Origin: Verrucomicrobiota bacterium
GTDB lineage: Bacteria > Verrucomicrobiota > Verrucomicrobiia > CAIQCK01
Assembly (NCBI GenBank): GCA_026397915.1
Contig: JAPLTX010000061.1
Span: 6,435 to 70,434 of the forward strand
Length of the DNA stretch: 64,000 nt
Direction: 5' to 3'
Under the pieces are notes generated by a model. It did no database searches. It saw only the letters and a list, made by a program, of their open reading frames with translations, and was not told the DNA's origin. The position numbers and the translations under genes were made by a program. This document shows positions 49,713 to 59,197 of this stretch, piece by piece (position 1 is the first letter of the stretch; each line of letters begins with the position of its first letter).

Positions 49713-51386
49713 ATGAATGCCTTTCGCTTCCTCCAAATGCTGCCATTCGCGCTGGCGGCAGCAAGTGTTCCGACCCTCGCCGATCCACCGGCGGGCAAGA
49801 ACTGGAAGCTCGTGTTCAGCGACGAGTTCAACGGCAGCAAGCTGGATGAATCAAAATGGTCGCGCGCCAGACATGGCGAGGCATTCTGCTGGAATGGCGC
49901 AAAGGGCCTGCGTTGCGACGACCACGCAGATGTGGATGGCAAGGGCAACTTTGTCATCAAGGTCACGCGCGACGCCAACGGCACTTACCGCTACCACAAC
50001 GGCATCCAGACCAAGGGCAAGTTCCAGCGCACCTACGGTTACTACGAGACGCGCGTGCGGTTCACGCGCGAACCGGGTTGGTGGGGCGCTGTCTGGCTCT
50101 ACGGCGTCGAGGTCGGGCCGAACCCGTTCAAGATGGGGCAGGAGATTGACATCTTCGAGGACTTCCACAAGCCGAAGACGAAGCCGGAGTTTGCGCACAA
50201 CGTCCACTTCGACGCGCAACTGGATTACGCCGCCGAGGACAACAAGCACGTCGGCAAACTCGATGGCGACACACTCTACCGCGTCTCGCGCGGCAAACAC
50301 GACGTGGACGTGGGCGACTGGAGCGCGTTCCACGTCGTCGGTGTGGAATGGACGCCTCTCGAATACGTCTTCTACTGCGACGGCAAGGAGACGTTCCGGC
50401 TCGACTACCACGAGGTGCCGGTAACGACGCAGCCGATGCACGTGCTCATCTCAGGCTGTTTCCGCGACCCGAAACGCGCCAAGGGCTGGCAGGGCGACTA
50501 TGCCGACGGCAAATGGCCTGACGCGCTGACGGTGGATTACGTGCGCGTCTATGAGGAAAACCTCGGCCGCAGGAAGAAACCCGCCGTCACGTTGCGACTC
50601 GCGAAACCCGCAAGCGTGGTGCAGCAGGGCGATGAGGTGATGTTCAAAGTCACGGCATCGAGCGCGACCAACGTGATGCTGTTCACCAACGGCCGCATCC
50701 GTGCCGAGAAAGCCGCTGCATCGGCGACGTTCGCGCTGCCGGCAAGGCAACTCTACCTCGGCGAGAACATTCTCATCGCGATGGCGCGCGACAAGGACGG
50801 CGTCGTCGGCATGTCGAAGCCGCTCACGCTGGAAGTGAACTGGCCCGACGCAGGAAAGAGCGCGCCTTATCTCGACAAGCCGCAGGCCATTCCCGGCCGC
50901 ATCATCCCCGGCTACTACGACGAAGGCGGCCAGCGCGTGGCTTACTTCACCTACTCGAAGCAAAATACCTACGGGAAGCCGCCATGGGACCTCAAGTTCC
51001 GCCCCGACGAAGGCATCAACGCGCCGAACGAAAAAGGCATCGGTGCTTCGCAGCGCGGCATGTGGGTCCGCTACACGGTGGACGTGGAGAAAACCGACAA
51101 CTACAAGGTGGCGCCTTCCGTCGCCCGCGTTGACGGCCAAGGCTTTGCGTCCAACAAATCCGACCGCATCTACCTTGAACTCGACGGCAAGCCGTTGACG
51201 GAGTTCGCCTTCGGCACCGACTTCACTACGGGCAGGAGTTGGTGGGACGACTACAAGCCGCTGCCCGCGAAGACCGTGCGCCTCCCTGCCGGCCGTCACG
51301 TCCTGCGCGTGAAGTTCGACGCCACGCCGTTCCAGTTCGGCGGATTGACGTTCGAGATGATAGGCAAAGCGTCTCCGATTCGATAG
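49713..51386 (+). CDS. Secreted GH16 glycoside hydrolase with C-terminal CBM
   Basis: This is a 557-residue protein from ATG 49713, seven bases after GGAG, which gives a clean signal peptide (FLQMLPFALAAASVPTLA). The GH16 domain spans about 25-290, with NWKLVFSDEFNGSKLDESKW, a GYYETRVRF strand and the catalytic GQEIDIFEDFH (ExDxxE). After a beta-sandwich region (PAVTLRLAKPASVVQQGDEV) the C-terminal 130 residues resemble a CBM6/CBM35 module (GMWVRYTVDVEKTDNYKVAP, RLPAGRHVLRVKFD). GH16 enzymes cut beta-1,3/1,4-glucans or galactans such as laminarin, agar or carrageenan; the substrate cannot be told here. It is 30 bp ahead of the oxidoreductase gene. Confidence 0.93.
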   Translation: MNAFRFLQMLPFALAAASVPTLADPPAGKNWKLVFSDEFNGSKLDESKWSRARHGEAFCWNGAKGLRCDDHADVDGKGNFVIKVTRDANGTYRYHNGIQTKGKFQRTYGYYETRVRFTREPGWWGAVWLYGVEVGPNPFKMGQEIDIFEDFHKPKTKPEFAHNVHFDAQLDYAAEDNKHVGKLDGDTLYRVSRGKHDVDVGDWSAFHVVGVEWTPLEYVFYCDGKETFRLDYHEVPVTTQPMHVLISGCFRDPKRAKGWQGDYADGKWPDALTVDYVRVYEENLGRRKKPAVTLRLAKPASVVQQGDEVMFKVTASSATNVMLFTNGRIRAEKAAASATFALPARQLYLGENILIAMARDKDGVVGMSKPLTLEVNWPDAGKSAPYLDKPQAIPGRIIPGYYDEGGQRVAYFTYSKQNTYGKPPWDLKFRPDEGINAPNEKGIGASQRGMWVRYTVDVEKTDNYKVAPSVARVDGQGFASNKSDRIYLELDGKPLTEFAFGTDFTTGRSWWDDYKPLPAKTVRLPAGRHVLRVKFDATPFQFGGLTFEMIGKASPIR

Positions 51387-51416
51387 ACTCCGTGCAAACC
51401 AGAAACCCTCCCATCC

Positions 51417-52808
51417 ATGAAAACCACCCGACGCCAATTCATTCGAACGACTGCTTCCACCATCGCGCTCTTCAACGTCATTCCCCGCCACGTGCTCGGC
51501 GGGCCGAAGTTTGTTCCGCCCAGCGAGAAGATCAACATCGCGCTCGTCGGTGCTGGCGGACAGGGGCGCTCCAACCTCCGCGCGCTGTTCCACGAAACCG
51601 ACGCACAATTCATCGCCGTCGCCGACCCGGCGGAGCAGTGGGATCTCGATCCGTTCTATTACCGCGGTCTTGGCGGGCGCAAGCCGGTGCGCGCGGAGAT
51701 CGAGAAACATTACGGCGAGAAGACGCCGAATTTCCGCTGTGCCGAATACGAAGACTTCCGCGTGATGCTGGAGAAGGAGAAGGGGATTGACGCGGTCCTC
51801 TGCGCCACGACCGACCACCTGCACGCTTACGTCTCGATCCTGGCGATGCGCGCGGGCAAGCATGTCTATTGCGAAAAACCGCTCACGCACAACATCTGGG
51901 AGGCGCGACAGGTCGCGCGCGTCGCGAAGGAGACCGGCGTCGCCACGCAGATGGGCAATCCCGGCCATTCGCGCGTCGGCATCCGGTTGACGTGCGAGTG
52001 GATTTGGGACGGTGCCATCGGCACGGTGCGCGAGGTCCACGCGTGGGTTGGCGCGAACCGCTGGAACAAACAGCTCACGGGCTGCCCGACGGGGACGCTG
52101 CCGGTGCCCGCGGGTTTGAACTGGGACCTCTGGATCGGTCCGCGTGAGCCGCGTCCGTGGCATCCGGCCTACGCGCCGGTGACGTGGCGCGATTTCTGGG
52201 CGTTCGGCAACGGCGCGCTCGGCGACTTCGGCTGCCACGACCTCGACTCCGCGTGCTGGGCACTCGACCTACGCGAGCCGCTGACCGTCGAGGCGTGTCC
52301 CGCTGGCAACATGAACGAGGAAATCGCGCCGCACGGCCAGATTTGCTACTACCACTTCGGCGCGCGCGGCGACAAACCGCCCGTAAAGGTCACGTGGTAT
52401 GACGGCGGGCTGAAGCCGGCCTGCCCAGAGGAAACGGAAGGCCAGCCGTTGCCGAGTCGCGGCGCGCTGTTCGTCGGCGACAAGGGACTCATGCTTTGTG
52501 AGGGCGCGGGCGGCCAGCCGCGGCTGCTGCCGATCAAAAAGACAGCCGCTTACAAGAAGCCCGCCGAGAGCCTCCCGCGCTCGAAGGGTCATCATCGCGA
52601 TTGGCTCGACGCCATCAAGGGCGGTCCGGCGGCCAGCGCCAACTTCGAATACGGCGCGCGGCTCACCGAGTTGTCGCTGCTGGGCACGGCGTCACTGCGC
52701 ACCGGTCGCAAGCTCTATTGGGACGCGGCGCAGATGAAGGCTCGCGGTGTGCCCGCGGCCGACGCCATTTTCAAAGGCTCGTATCGGAAAGGTTGGGAGA
52801 TCGTATGA
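51417..52808 (+). CDS. Tat-exported Gfo/Idh/MocA oxidoreductase
   Basis: This is a 463-residue protein. A twin-arginine signal (MKTTRRQFIRTTASTIALFN) is followed by an NAD-binding Rossmann start INIALVGAGGQGRSNLRALF. The catalytic region has the family's YCEKPLTHNIWEARQVARVA and a dinucleotide pocket segment AVLCATTDHLHAYVSI. The C-terminal domain (FWAFGNGALGDFGCHDLDSA) is the usual beta sheet. Family members oxidise or epimerise sugars. Signal-carrying forms are very common in Verrucomicrobia and Planctomycetes next to glycoside hydrolases, as here. The stop overlaps the next start as ATGA. Confidence 0.95.
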   Translation: MKTTRRQFIRTTASTIALFNVIPRHVLGGPKFVPPSEKINIALVGAGGQGRSNLRALFHETDAQFIAVADPAEQWDLDPFYYRGLGGRKPVRAEIEKHYGEKTPNFRCAEYEDFRVMLEKEKGIDAVLCATTDHLHAYVSILAMRAGKHVYCEKPLTHNIWEARQVARVAKETGVATQMGNPGHSRVGIRLTCEWIWDGAIGTVREVHAWVGANRWNKQLTGCPTGTLPVPAGLNWDLWIGPREPRPWHPAYAPVTWRDFWAFGNGALGDFGCHDLDSACWALDLREPLTVEACPAGNMNEEIAPHGQICYYHFGARGDKPPVKVTWYDGGLKPACPEETEGQPLPSRGALFVGDKGLMLCEGAGGQPRLLPIKKTAAYKKPAESLPRSKGHHRDWLDAIKGGPAASANFEYGARLTELSLLGTASLRTGRKLYWDAAQMKARGVPAADAIFKGSYRKGWEIV

Positions 52809-54805
52809 CTATGAAATGGCTTGCAGTTTTCATTCTGTCGCTGTCCAGCCTCGTCGCCGCCGCGCCGCCTTCGGCTAATCCCACCGCTGTCGAGGAGATC
52901 CGCTCGGGCAAACGCAAGGAGGCGCGCGCCTCGTGGTGGGGATTCGATCCTGCCGATTCCACCGCCGCGTTGCAGGCGGCCATCAACTCCGGCGCCAAGA
53001 AGCTCATCATCGAGAACACCGGCGCGACGTGGATCACGGACAATCTCCAGCTCGCCAGTAACCAGGAGATCGTTTTCGAGAAAGGCGTCGTCGTGCAGGC
53101 CAAGCGCGGTGGGTTCAAGGGAACGGGCGATGCGCTTTTCAACGCGTCTTCGAAGACCAACATCACGCTGACCGGCTACGGCGCGACGTTGAAGATGTGG
53201 AAGCAGGACTACGACGACAAGACCCAATACAAACACGCCGAGTGGCGGCACGTGCTCAACTTCCACAGTTGCGCGCGCGTGCGCGTGGTCGGGCTGACGC
53301 TGGCCGACAGCGGTGGCGACGGCATCTACCTTGGCGTGGCGCGCAAGGGCGTGCCGTGCTCCGATGTGGTCATCCGCGACGTGGCCTGCGTCAACAACTA
53401 CCGCCAGGGCATCAGCGTCATCAGCGCGCGCAACCTGCTCATCGAGCGCTGCGTGTTCAAGGACACGTGGGGCACCGCGCCGGAGGCGGGCATTGACTTC
53501 GAGCCGAACCACGAGTCGGAGGAACTCTCCAACTGCGTCATGCGCAACTGCGTCTCCGAGAACAACCGCGGCGACGCCTACGTGCTCTACCTGCGACCGT
53601 TGAAAGCGGCCTCCAAGCCGATTTCCATCCGCATCGAGAACTGCCGCTCCGTCGGCTGCCGGCGCTCGGCAGGTTTCATCACCGGCAACGACAGTGATAC
53701 CGCCAGCGTTAAGGGCACGATGGACTTCATCAACTGCAAATTCGAGTCGGCCCAGATGGCTGGCATCGTCGTCGGTGATAAACCGGCCAGTGGCGCGCGC
53801 GTGAGCTTCGTGAACTGCGCCATCATCAATGCTGCCACCAACCAGCCGGCAACGGCACCGATTTCATTGTCGAGTAGTTCGGGCGCGACAGAAGACTTCG
53901 GTAACATCCGGTTCGCCAACTGCACCATCACCGACCCGCACAACCGGCTGCCGATGACCTATCACGACATGTCCGGCGGCGCGGGATTGCGCGATCTCAC
54001 CGGCACGCTCATCGTCAAGCGCGGCGGCAAGAGCGTGACGCACCGCCTTACACCGAAACTGATCGCCGAGTGGATGCCACATCGCAGTTTCAAACAGATC
54101 ACGAAGTTCGCAGCCAAGGACATCCGCTTCGAGCCGGCGCTGCCGAGCGCGACGCCCGATGCCAAACGACGCTCCACCGCCCGCCAGCGCGAGTTGTCGG
54201 AATGGCTGATCTGGGCCGAAGCTGACCAGCAGGCTGCGTTCACCGTCCTCATCCACCCCGTCGGCAAAGGCACGCCCCGACCCGCGCCCGTGACCCTCAT
54301 TGCGCCATCCGGCAGGCTCACGAAGCTGAAGGATGCAGAAGGCGAAGGCGAAACCTCCTACACTTTCCGAGCCACCGAAACCGGCGCGCACAAGATCATC
54401 TGCGAGGCGCACAATTGGACTGCCACCGTGAACTCCGCCACCCACCGCGTTTGCCTCTACTCCGCGAGCGGCTCCATCCATTTCCTCGGCACCACCGGCG
54501 AGTATTTCTTTTGGGTGCCGGCGGGCACGAAGGAGTTTGCCGTGAGAGTTTCCGGCGACAACCCCGGCGAGCGCATCAAGGCCGCGCTGCGCGACCCCGG
54601 CGGCCGCACCGTTGAGGAGAAGGACAACATCGCCGAGGCCCACCAGTTTGTTGCCAAGCCGAAGAGCGATTCCGCCGGCGAAATCTGGAGCCTGCGCCTC
54701 GACAAGCCCAGCATCGGCGTCGTCGAAGATTTCCACGTCCAGCTCCAAGGCGTTCCGCCGGTGTTCTCGCACACCAAGGAGTCGCTCCTCAAGCCGGCGA
54801 AGTGA
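52805..54805 (+). CDS. Exported right-handed beta-helix protein
   Basis: This is a 666-residue protein from ATG 52805 in an ATGA overlap with the oxidoreductase. The signal peptide is MTMKWLAVFILSLSSLVAAA. The body is a pectate-lyase-like parallel beta-helix: STAALQAAINSGAKKLIIEN, GDALFNASSKTNITLTGYGA, VVIRDVACVNNYRQGISVI, and SNCVMRNCVSENNRGDAYVL, typical right-handed coils with regular Asn/Val spacing. The C-terminal 200 residues are a beta-sandwich (YTFRATETGAHKIICEAHNW). It is likely a polysaccharide lyase or hydrolase, but no catalytic residues are certain. It is co-transcribed with the GH16 and oxidoreductase genes. Confidence 0.9.
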   Translation: MTMKWLAVFILSLSSLVAAAPPSANPTAVEEIRSGKRKEARASWWGFDPADSTAALQAAINSGAKKLIIENTGATWITDNLQLASNQEIVFEKGVVVQAKRGGFKGTGDALFNASSKTNITLTGYGATLKMWKQDYDDKTQYKHAEWRHVLNFHSCARVRVVGLTLADSGGDGIYLGVARKGVPCSDVVIRDVACVNNYRQGISVISARNLLIERCVFKDTWGTAPEAGIDFEPNHESEELSNCVMRNCVSENNRGDAYVLYLRPLKAASKPISIRIENCRSVGCRRSAGFITGNDSDTASVKGTMDFINCKFESAQMAGIVVGDKPASGARVSFVNCAIINAATNQPATAPISLSSSSGATEDFGNIRFANCTITDPHNRLPMTYHDMSGGAGLRDLTGTLIVKRGGKSVTHRLTPKLIAEWMPHRSFKQITKFAAKDIRFEPALPSATPDAKRRSTARQRELSEWLIWAEADQQAAFTVLIHPVGKGTPRPAPVTLIAPSGRLTKLKDAEGEGETSYTFRATETGAHKIICEAHNWTATVNSATHRVCLYSASGSIHFLGTTGEYFFWVPAGTKEFAVRVSGDNPGERIKAALRDPGGRTVEEKDNIAEAHQFVAKPKSDSAGEIWSLRLDKPSIGVVEDFHVQLQGVPPVFSHTKESLLKPAK

Positions 54806-54830
54806 ACCGCTTGCGTTCCATAATCCAACA

Positions 54831-57800
54831 ATGAACCACCCAATCAAACCTCTTGTCGTCTGCTCTCTGGTGGTCGCGTGCCACACCGCGAGGGTGGACT
54901 CAGCCACCACCGACGGTTCGTTCGAGGCGTGGCAACGACATCGCGACGCGATGGCAGCGGATGATTCGCTCGCGCGGTTCTACACGTTTGAGAACGTGGA
55001 CGGCGGCACCGTGCCGGCGGCAGGTGCGGTTGCACCACTGAGTTTCAAGCTCCAGCCGAAAGCTGGCGTGCCGGCGGAGCAACTGCGCGTCATCGAGGGC
55101 CGCTGGCCGCAGAAGAAGGCCGTGCGGCTCGATCAAGGCTATCTCGCAGCAGAGCCGTTTGCGGTAACGAAGAAGTTGTTCACGGCGGCGGCGTGGGTGA
55201 AGCTCAACGGCCCCGGCGTGCACCGCGGCAACAACGAGTCCACTAACGGCACGCTGCTCTCCGTCGGCACCGGCTACTGGGACGGCTGGCGGTTGACAGT
55301 GAATTATCCGCTCCGCACGCTCGGTTTTGAAATCGGCCGACCGAAGCCGTCGCATTCGATCGGTATCCACGCCAGCGCAGCGGTGAGTGACAGCGTGTGG
55401 CATCATTTGGCGGTCAGTTGGGACGGGCGAGAGATGCACATCTACGTGGACGGTGTGCTCGCAGCCTCCGGCCCGTATGACGGCGATTACACGCCGCCGC
55501 CGCAGAGTGGCCAGTTCCGCGTCGGCTATGCCAACCACGGCCTCGGTTCGGTCGTGCTCGACGTGGATGAAGTCGCAATCTACAGCCGCGCGCTGACCAC
55601 CGCGGAAATTCTGCGCGCCGTCGAGTTTTGCGGTCCGCAGGCACCGGGCGCGCGGCGGAACTTGGCGCGCCTCTGCCGCGAGCGGAAGGACTTTGCCGGC
55701 GCGCGCGAACATTACCGTGCCTTGCTGGAATCGCCCAGTCTTGACTCTTGTGACCGGCTCAACGCGCTATTCGATCTAGGCCAACTCTGCTGGCAAGCGC
55801 GTGACCTTGGAGGTGCGCGGGCCGCGTATGCGCAGGTCGTGGCGGCGAAGGACGCGCCGGCGCACTACCGAAGCGTGGCGCAGTTGCGGATCGCCGCGAG
55901 CCACGCGCAGCAGAAGGACTACGCCGCGGCAAAGGCGGAGCTTGCCAAGATCGCTGCGATGGCCGACGCGCCGCCGCATCACAAGCGGGAAGCGGCGGAG
56001 CGGACGAAGGAACTCGAACGGATTGAGCAAGGCCAGCCAGTCCGCGACCCGGCTGCCTCGCGGATGCCGCCGCCGAAATGGCCAACGCCCGCCGTCACGC
56101 TCTTCGTCTCGCCGAAGGGCGACGACAAGAACCCCGGAACCAAGGATCAACCGTTCGCGACGCTGGAGCGTGCGCGGGACGAGATTCGGAAGCTGAGGAA
56201 AAGCAATGTCACTGTTTGCGTCCGTGGCGGCGAATACGCGGTGAAGCAGACGTTCAAGCTCACCGCTGAGGATTCTGGCACGGAGCAAGCGCCCATCGTC
56301 TATGCCGCGTTCGACAAGGAGACGCCGCGTTTTACGGGCGGCGTGCGCGTCAGCGGTTTCACGCGCGTCACGGACCCGGCAGTGCTGGCGCGGTTGCCGG
56401 AGGAGTCGCGCGGCAAGGTCTGGCAAGCCGAACTGAAGGCGCAGGGCATCAGTGATCTCAGCGCGTTTGCGCCGAAGGGCACCTACGGCGCAAGGCCGAG
56501 GAAGCCGATGCTGGAGCTGTTCTTCGATGGCAAACCGATGGAAATCGCCCGCTGGCCGAACGACAGGTTCGTGATGACCGGCGAAGTGCTTGGCCCGCAG
56601 CAAGCCGACAAGCGCGGCCGGCCGCACAGTGTTGGCGGCCAGTTCATTTACGACAGCGACCGGCCCGTGCGTTGGAAGGACGAGAGCGATGCGTGGCTCT
56701 ACGGCTACTGGTTCCACGATTGGGCCGACTCCTATGAGAAGATCGCCTCGATTGATACGGCGCAGCGGCTCATCACGTTAGCGCCACCGTTGCACAACTA
56801 CGGTTTTGCCAAGAACCACCGCTATTTCGCGCTGAACCTGCTCTCGGAGATTGACCGGCCCGGCGAATGGTATCTCGACCGCAGCCGTGGCGTGCTCTAC
56901 TTCTGGCCGTCGTCGAATCCGGACCGCGGGCGGTCCGGTTGGATGTGGTGGTTGAAGCAGTCGCCTGATTACTATCCACGGCTAACCAGTGAGAACTACC
57001 CAGTGGAAATCTCAATGTTCGCCGCGCCGTTCGTGGAACTGGACGGTGTCGCGCACGTAACATTCCGTGGGCTGACGTGGGAGACGGGCCGCGACGACGG
57101 TCTGCGCATCAAGGGCGGCGAGCGTTGCCTGCTGGCGGGCTGCACGGTGCGGAATTTCGCTGGCGACGGCGTCACAGTCGAGGGCGGCAAGGGCCACGGC
57201 CTGCTCGGCTGTGACATCTACGGGATGGGCCGCGGCGGCACGATTCTGCGCGGCGGTGACCGCAAGACGCTCATGCCATGCGGGCATTTCGTTGAGAACT
57301 GCGACATCCACCACCTGTCGCGGATTGATCACACCTACACGCCGGCGGTGCTGGCCAACGGCGTCGGCATCCGCATCGCGCACAACCGGATGCACCACAT
57401 CGGCAGCAGCGCGATGCGCGTCGAGGGCAATAACCATCTCGTCGAGTTCAACGAGGTCCACCACGTCGTGCTGGAGTCCGACGATCAGGGTGGCGTGGAC
57501 GTGTTCGGCAACCCGACCTATCGCGGCGTCGTCTATCGCCACAACTTCTTCCACCACATCGGCAGCGGGCGCTCGTGCGGTTCGGCAGGTATCCGGCTCG
57601 ACGACGCCATCAGCGGCACGCTCATCTACGGCAACATTTTCTGGCGCTGCGCCGACGGCAACTTCGGCGGCGTGCAGATCCACGGCGGCAAGGACAACAT
57701 CGTGGACAACAATCTCTTCGTGGACTGCAAACAAGCCATCAGCTTCTCGCCGTGGGGCCAGAAGCGTTGGGAGCAGTTCTTGGGCGAACCGATGGCCGCT

Positions 57801-58118
57801 GGCGCGCTGAAGCAAGTGGACATCACCCAGCCGCCCTACTCCACCCGTTATCCCGAACTGGCCGCCCTCCGCGAAAACGCCGACGCCAACCACATCTGGC
57901 GCAATCTCGCCGTCCGCTGCGGCAAGTTCGCCGTCCGAGACCGCGGCGTGAACGAGTTCATGGGCAATCAGGAGGCGGGCAGTAATTCCGGTTTTGCGAA
58001 CGCCGTGAAAGGCGACTTCCGCTTGAAGCCATCCGCCGCCGCTGCGATCGGCTTCGCGCCGATTCCGTTCGACGAGATCGGCCTCTACCGCGACGACCTG
58101 TGCAAACGCCTACCGTAA
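54831..58118 (+). CDS. LamG-TPR-beta-helix protein
   Basis: This is a 1095-residue protein from ATG 54831. A signal-like N-terminus (IKPLVVCSLVVACHTARVDS) leads to a LamG-type concanavalin fold at about 45-265 (LFTAAAWVKLNG, DSVWHHLAVSWDGREMHIYV, and DVDEVAIYSRALTTAEILRA). A short TPR-like linker follows (ARNLARLCRERKDFAGAREH), then a long right-handed beta-helix from about residue 420 with LFVSPKGDDKNPGTKDQPFA, a common opening of secreted pectate-lyase-like proteins. It has all traits of a cell-surface polysaccharide-processing enzyme. It overlaps the convergent regulator gene by 9 bp. Confidence 0.9.
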   Translation: MNHPIKPLVVCSLVVACHTARVDSATTDGSFEAWQRHRDAMAADDSLARFYTFENVDGGTVPAAGAVAPLSFKLQPKAGVPAEQLRVIEGRWPQKKAVRLDQGYLAAEPFAVTKKLFTAAAWVKLNGPGVHRGNNESTNGTLLSVGTGYWDGWRLTVNYPLRTLGFEIGRPKPSHSIGIHASAAVSDSVWHHLAVSWDGREMHIYVDGVLAASGPYDGDYTPPPQSGQFRVGYANHGLGSVVLDVDEVAIYSRALTTAEILRAVEFCGPQAPGARRNLARLCRERKDFAGAREHYRALLESPSLDSCDRLNALFDLGQLCWQARDLGGARAAYAQVVAAKDAPAHYRSVAQLRIAASHAQQKDYAAAKAELAKIAAMADAPPHHKREAAERTKELERIEQGQPVRDPAASRMPPPKWPTPAVTLFVSPKGDDKNPGTKDQPFATLERARDEIRKLRKSNVTVCVRGGEYAVKQTFKLTAEDSGTEQAPIVYAAFDKETPRFTGGVRVSGFTRVTDPAVLARLPEESRGKVWQAELKAQGISDLSAFAPKGTYGARPRKPMLELFFDGKPMEIARWPNDRFVMTGEVLGPQQADKRGRPHSVGGQFIYDSDRPVRWKDESDAWLYGYWFHDWADSYEKIASIDTAQRLITLAPPLHNYGFAKNHRYFALNLLSEIDRPGEWYLDRSRGVLYFWPSSNPDRGRSGWMWWLKQSPDYYPRLTSENYPVEISMFAAPFVELDGVAHVTFRGLTWETGRDDGLRIKGGERCLLAGCTVRNFAGDGVTVEGGKGHGLLGCDIYGMGRGGTILRGGDRKTLMPCGHFVENCDIHHLSRIDHTYTPAVLANGVGIRIAHNRMHHIGSSAMRVEGNNHLVEFNEVHHVVLESDDQGGVDVFGNPTYRGVVYRHNFFHHIGSGRSCGSAGIRLDDAISGTLIYGNIFWRCADGNFGGVQIHGGKDNIVDNNLFVDCKQAISFSPWGQKRWEQFLGEPMAAGALKQVDITQPPYSTRYPELAALRENADANHIWRNLAVRCGKFAVRDRGVNEFMGNQEAGSNSGFANAVKGDFRLKPSAAAAIGFAPIPFDEIGLYRDDLCKRLP

Positions 58119-59024
58119 ACGCCGTCCGCCGGAGGCGCGATCAGTGGTGTTTTTCTGGAACTGGCTTGGAGTCAGACCCGTCTTGCTCTTGAAGAAAATA
58201 GAGAAGTAGCTGGCTGATTCGAACCCGAGTCTCTCGGCACTTTCACTGATGGTCTCGTCGCCCTGGCTGAGAAGCTCCTTGGCGCAATCCAGTTTGAGCC
58301 GCAGGAAATAGCCCTTGGGTGACAGCCCGGTCTCCTTCTTGAACGCTTTGCGGAACCAGGAGTAACTCACGTGCAGTTCATTGGCCACGCTTTCGATGAC
58401 AAAGTCCGCGGCGGACAGATGGGACTTGATCATGCAGCATGCCTGCTCGACCTTGAGCGCGCGGTAACGATCCGGGTCCCGCGCGGTTCGGTCGCGCAGG
58501 CGGCGGGCGATCTCCCGCGCGGCTTCGTTCAGTTTCTTCGCAAAACCGGGCATGGTCCGCGCCGTGACCTTTTCCGAAGGCCCCGTGGTCCAGATGGTGG
58601 CGACGGGATAGCCGTTCTCATTGAGGATGGGAACCCCCACGCAATGACATCCCACGAACTCTTCCGCGAAATCGGTCGTGAAACCCTGTTCGCGGCTTTG
58701 CTTCAGGTGCTTCTTGAACGTCGCCCGATCTGTGATGGTGTTGTCGTTGAAGCGGATGAATGGATACGTGGCGAGCAAGACGTCCAGCTCCGCATCGGGC
58801 AGCCAAGCGATCAGAGCTTTGCCGGGGGCGGAAGCGTGCAGCGGAAACTCGTAGCCTGGATGGAAAGTAAAGCCCAGTCCCCGATGCAGCGGCGTCAGGC
58901 TGAGCACCCGTCCGGCTCGCTTCCCCGCAGCAAGAACCCCCACGCCCACTGTGCAGTCAATGACCTCCTCGACCTGTTCCATCAGGCGATGCGAAAGCTG
59001 AATCATTATCTCGTCGTCTGTCAT
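58110..59024 (-). CDS. IclR-effector-domain/AraC-HTH fusion regulator
   Basis: This is a 304-residue protein from ATG 59024. The first 180 residues are the IclR ligand-binding domain (LTPLHRGLGFTFHPGYEF, LHASAPGKALIAWLPDAE, EEFVGCHCVGVPILNENG) without the usual N-terminal winged helix. Instead an AraC-type double helix-turn-helix occupies the C-terminus: ADFVIESVANELHVSYSWFR, KETGLSPKGYFLRLKLDCAK, ISESAERLGFESASYFSIFF. IclR-effector and AraC modules rarely meet in one protein. It probably senses a sugar-derived ligand and controls the divergent gene at 59198, and perhaps the neighbours. The conserved motif at 59099-59140 lies in the shared promoter region. Confidence 0.9.
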   Translation of the reverse strand: MTDDEIMIQLSHRLMEQVEEVIDCTVGVGVLAAGKRAGRVLSLTPLHRGLGFTFHPGYEFPLHASAPGKALIAWLPDAELDVLLATYPFIRFNDNTITDRATFKKHLKQSREQGFTTDFAEEFVGCHCVGVPILNENGYPVATIWTTGPSEKVTARTMPGFAKKLNEAAREIARRLRDRTARDPDRYRALKVEQACCMIKSHLSAADFVIESVANELHVSYSWFRKAFKKETGLSPKGYFLRLKLDCAKELLSQGDETISESAERLGFESASYFSIFFKSKTGLTPSQFQKNTTDRASGGRRLR

Positions 59025-59098
59025 CGTGCATCCTGCGTGGCTGGATGGTAAAACCAAACCGGAAAGAGGGAAGGAAAAAACACCATCCCGTGCTCCGG

Positions 59099-59140
59099 CC
59101 AGAATCTGATAATGCTTTGGCCAGAAACTCTATGGCGTGG
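59099..59140 (+). promoter_or_regulatory. 40-bp motif upstream of the HzsA-like gene (copy 1)
   Basis: The stretch ending tttggccagaaactctatgg (59116-59135) recurs at 63051-63093 with about five mismatches in 40 bp. It lies between the divergent regulator (ATG 59024) and the gene at 59198, and contains the palindrome TGGCCA. An operator for the IclR-AraC regulator or a shared promoter is the likeliest reading. Confidence 0.65.
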
Positions 59141-59197
59141 AAGGAGGAGCGTTTGATAGATTATCGGCCGGTCCGACAGGCACAACTGCGCCACAAA

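Noticed and set aside
50451..52238. A 595-codon minus-strand frame opposite GH16 and the oxidoreductase
   Set aside because: It runs across two real genes and their intergenic gap; composition is that of a shadow frame.
59099..59140. Sigma-54 type promoter in the repeated motif (TGGCC...)
   Set aside because: The -12 GC element (TTGCA-like) is missing at the required spacing.
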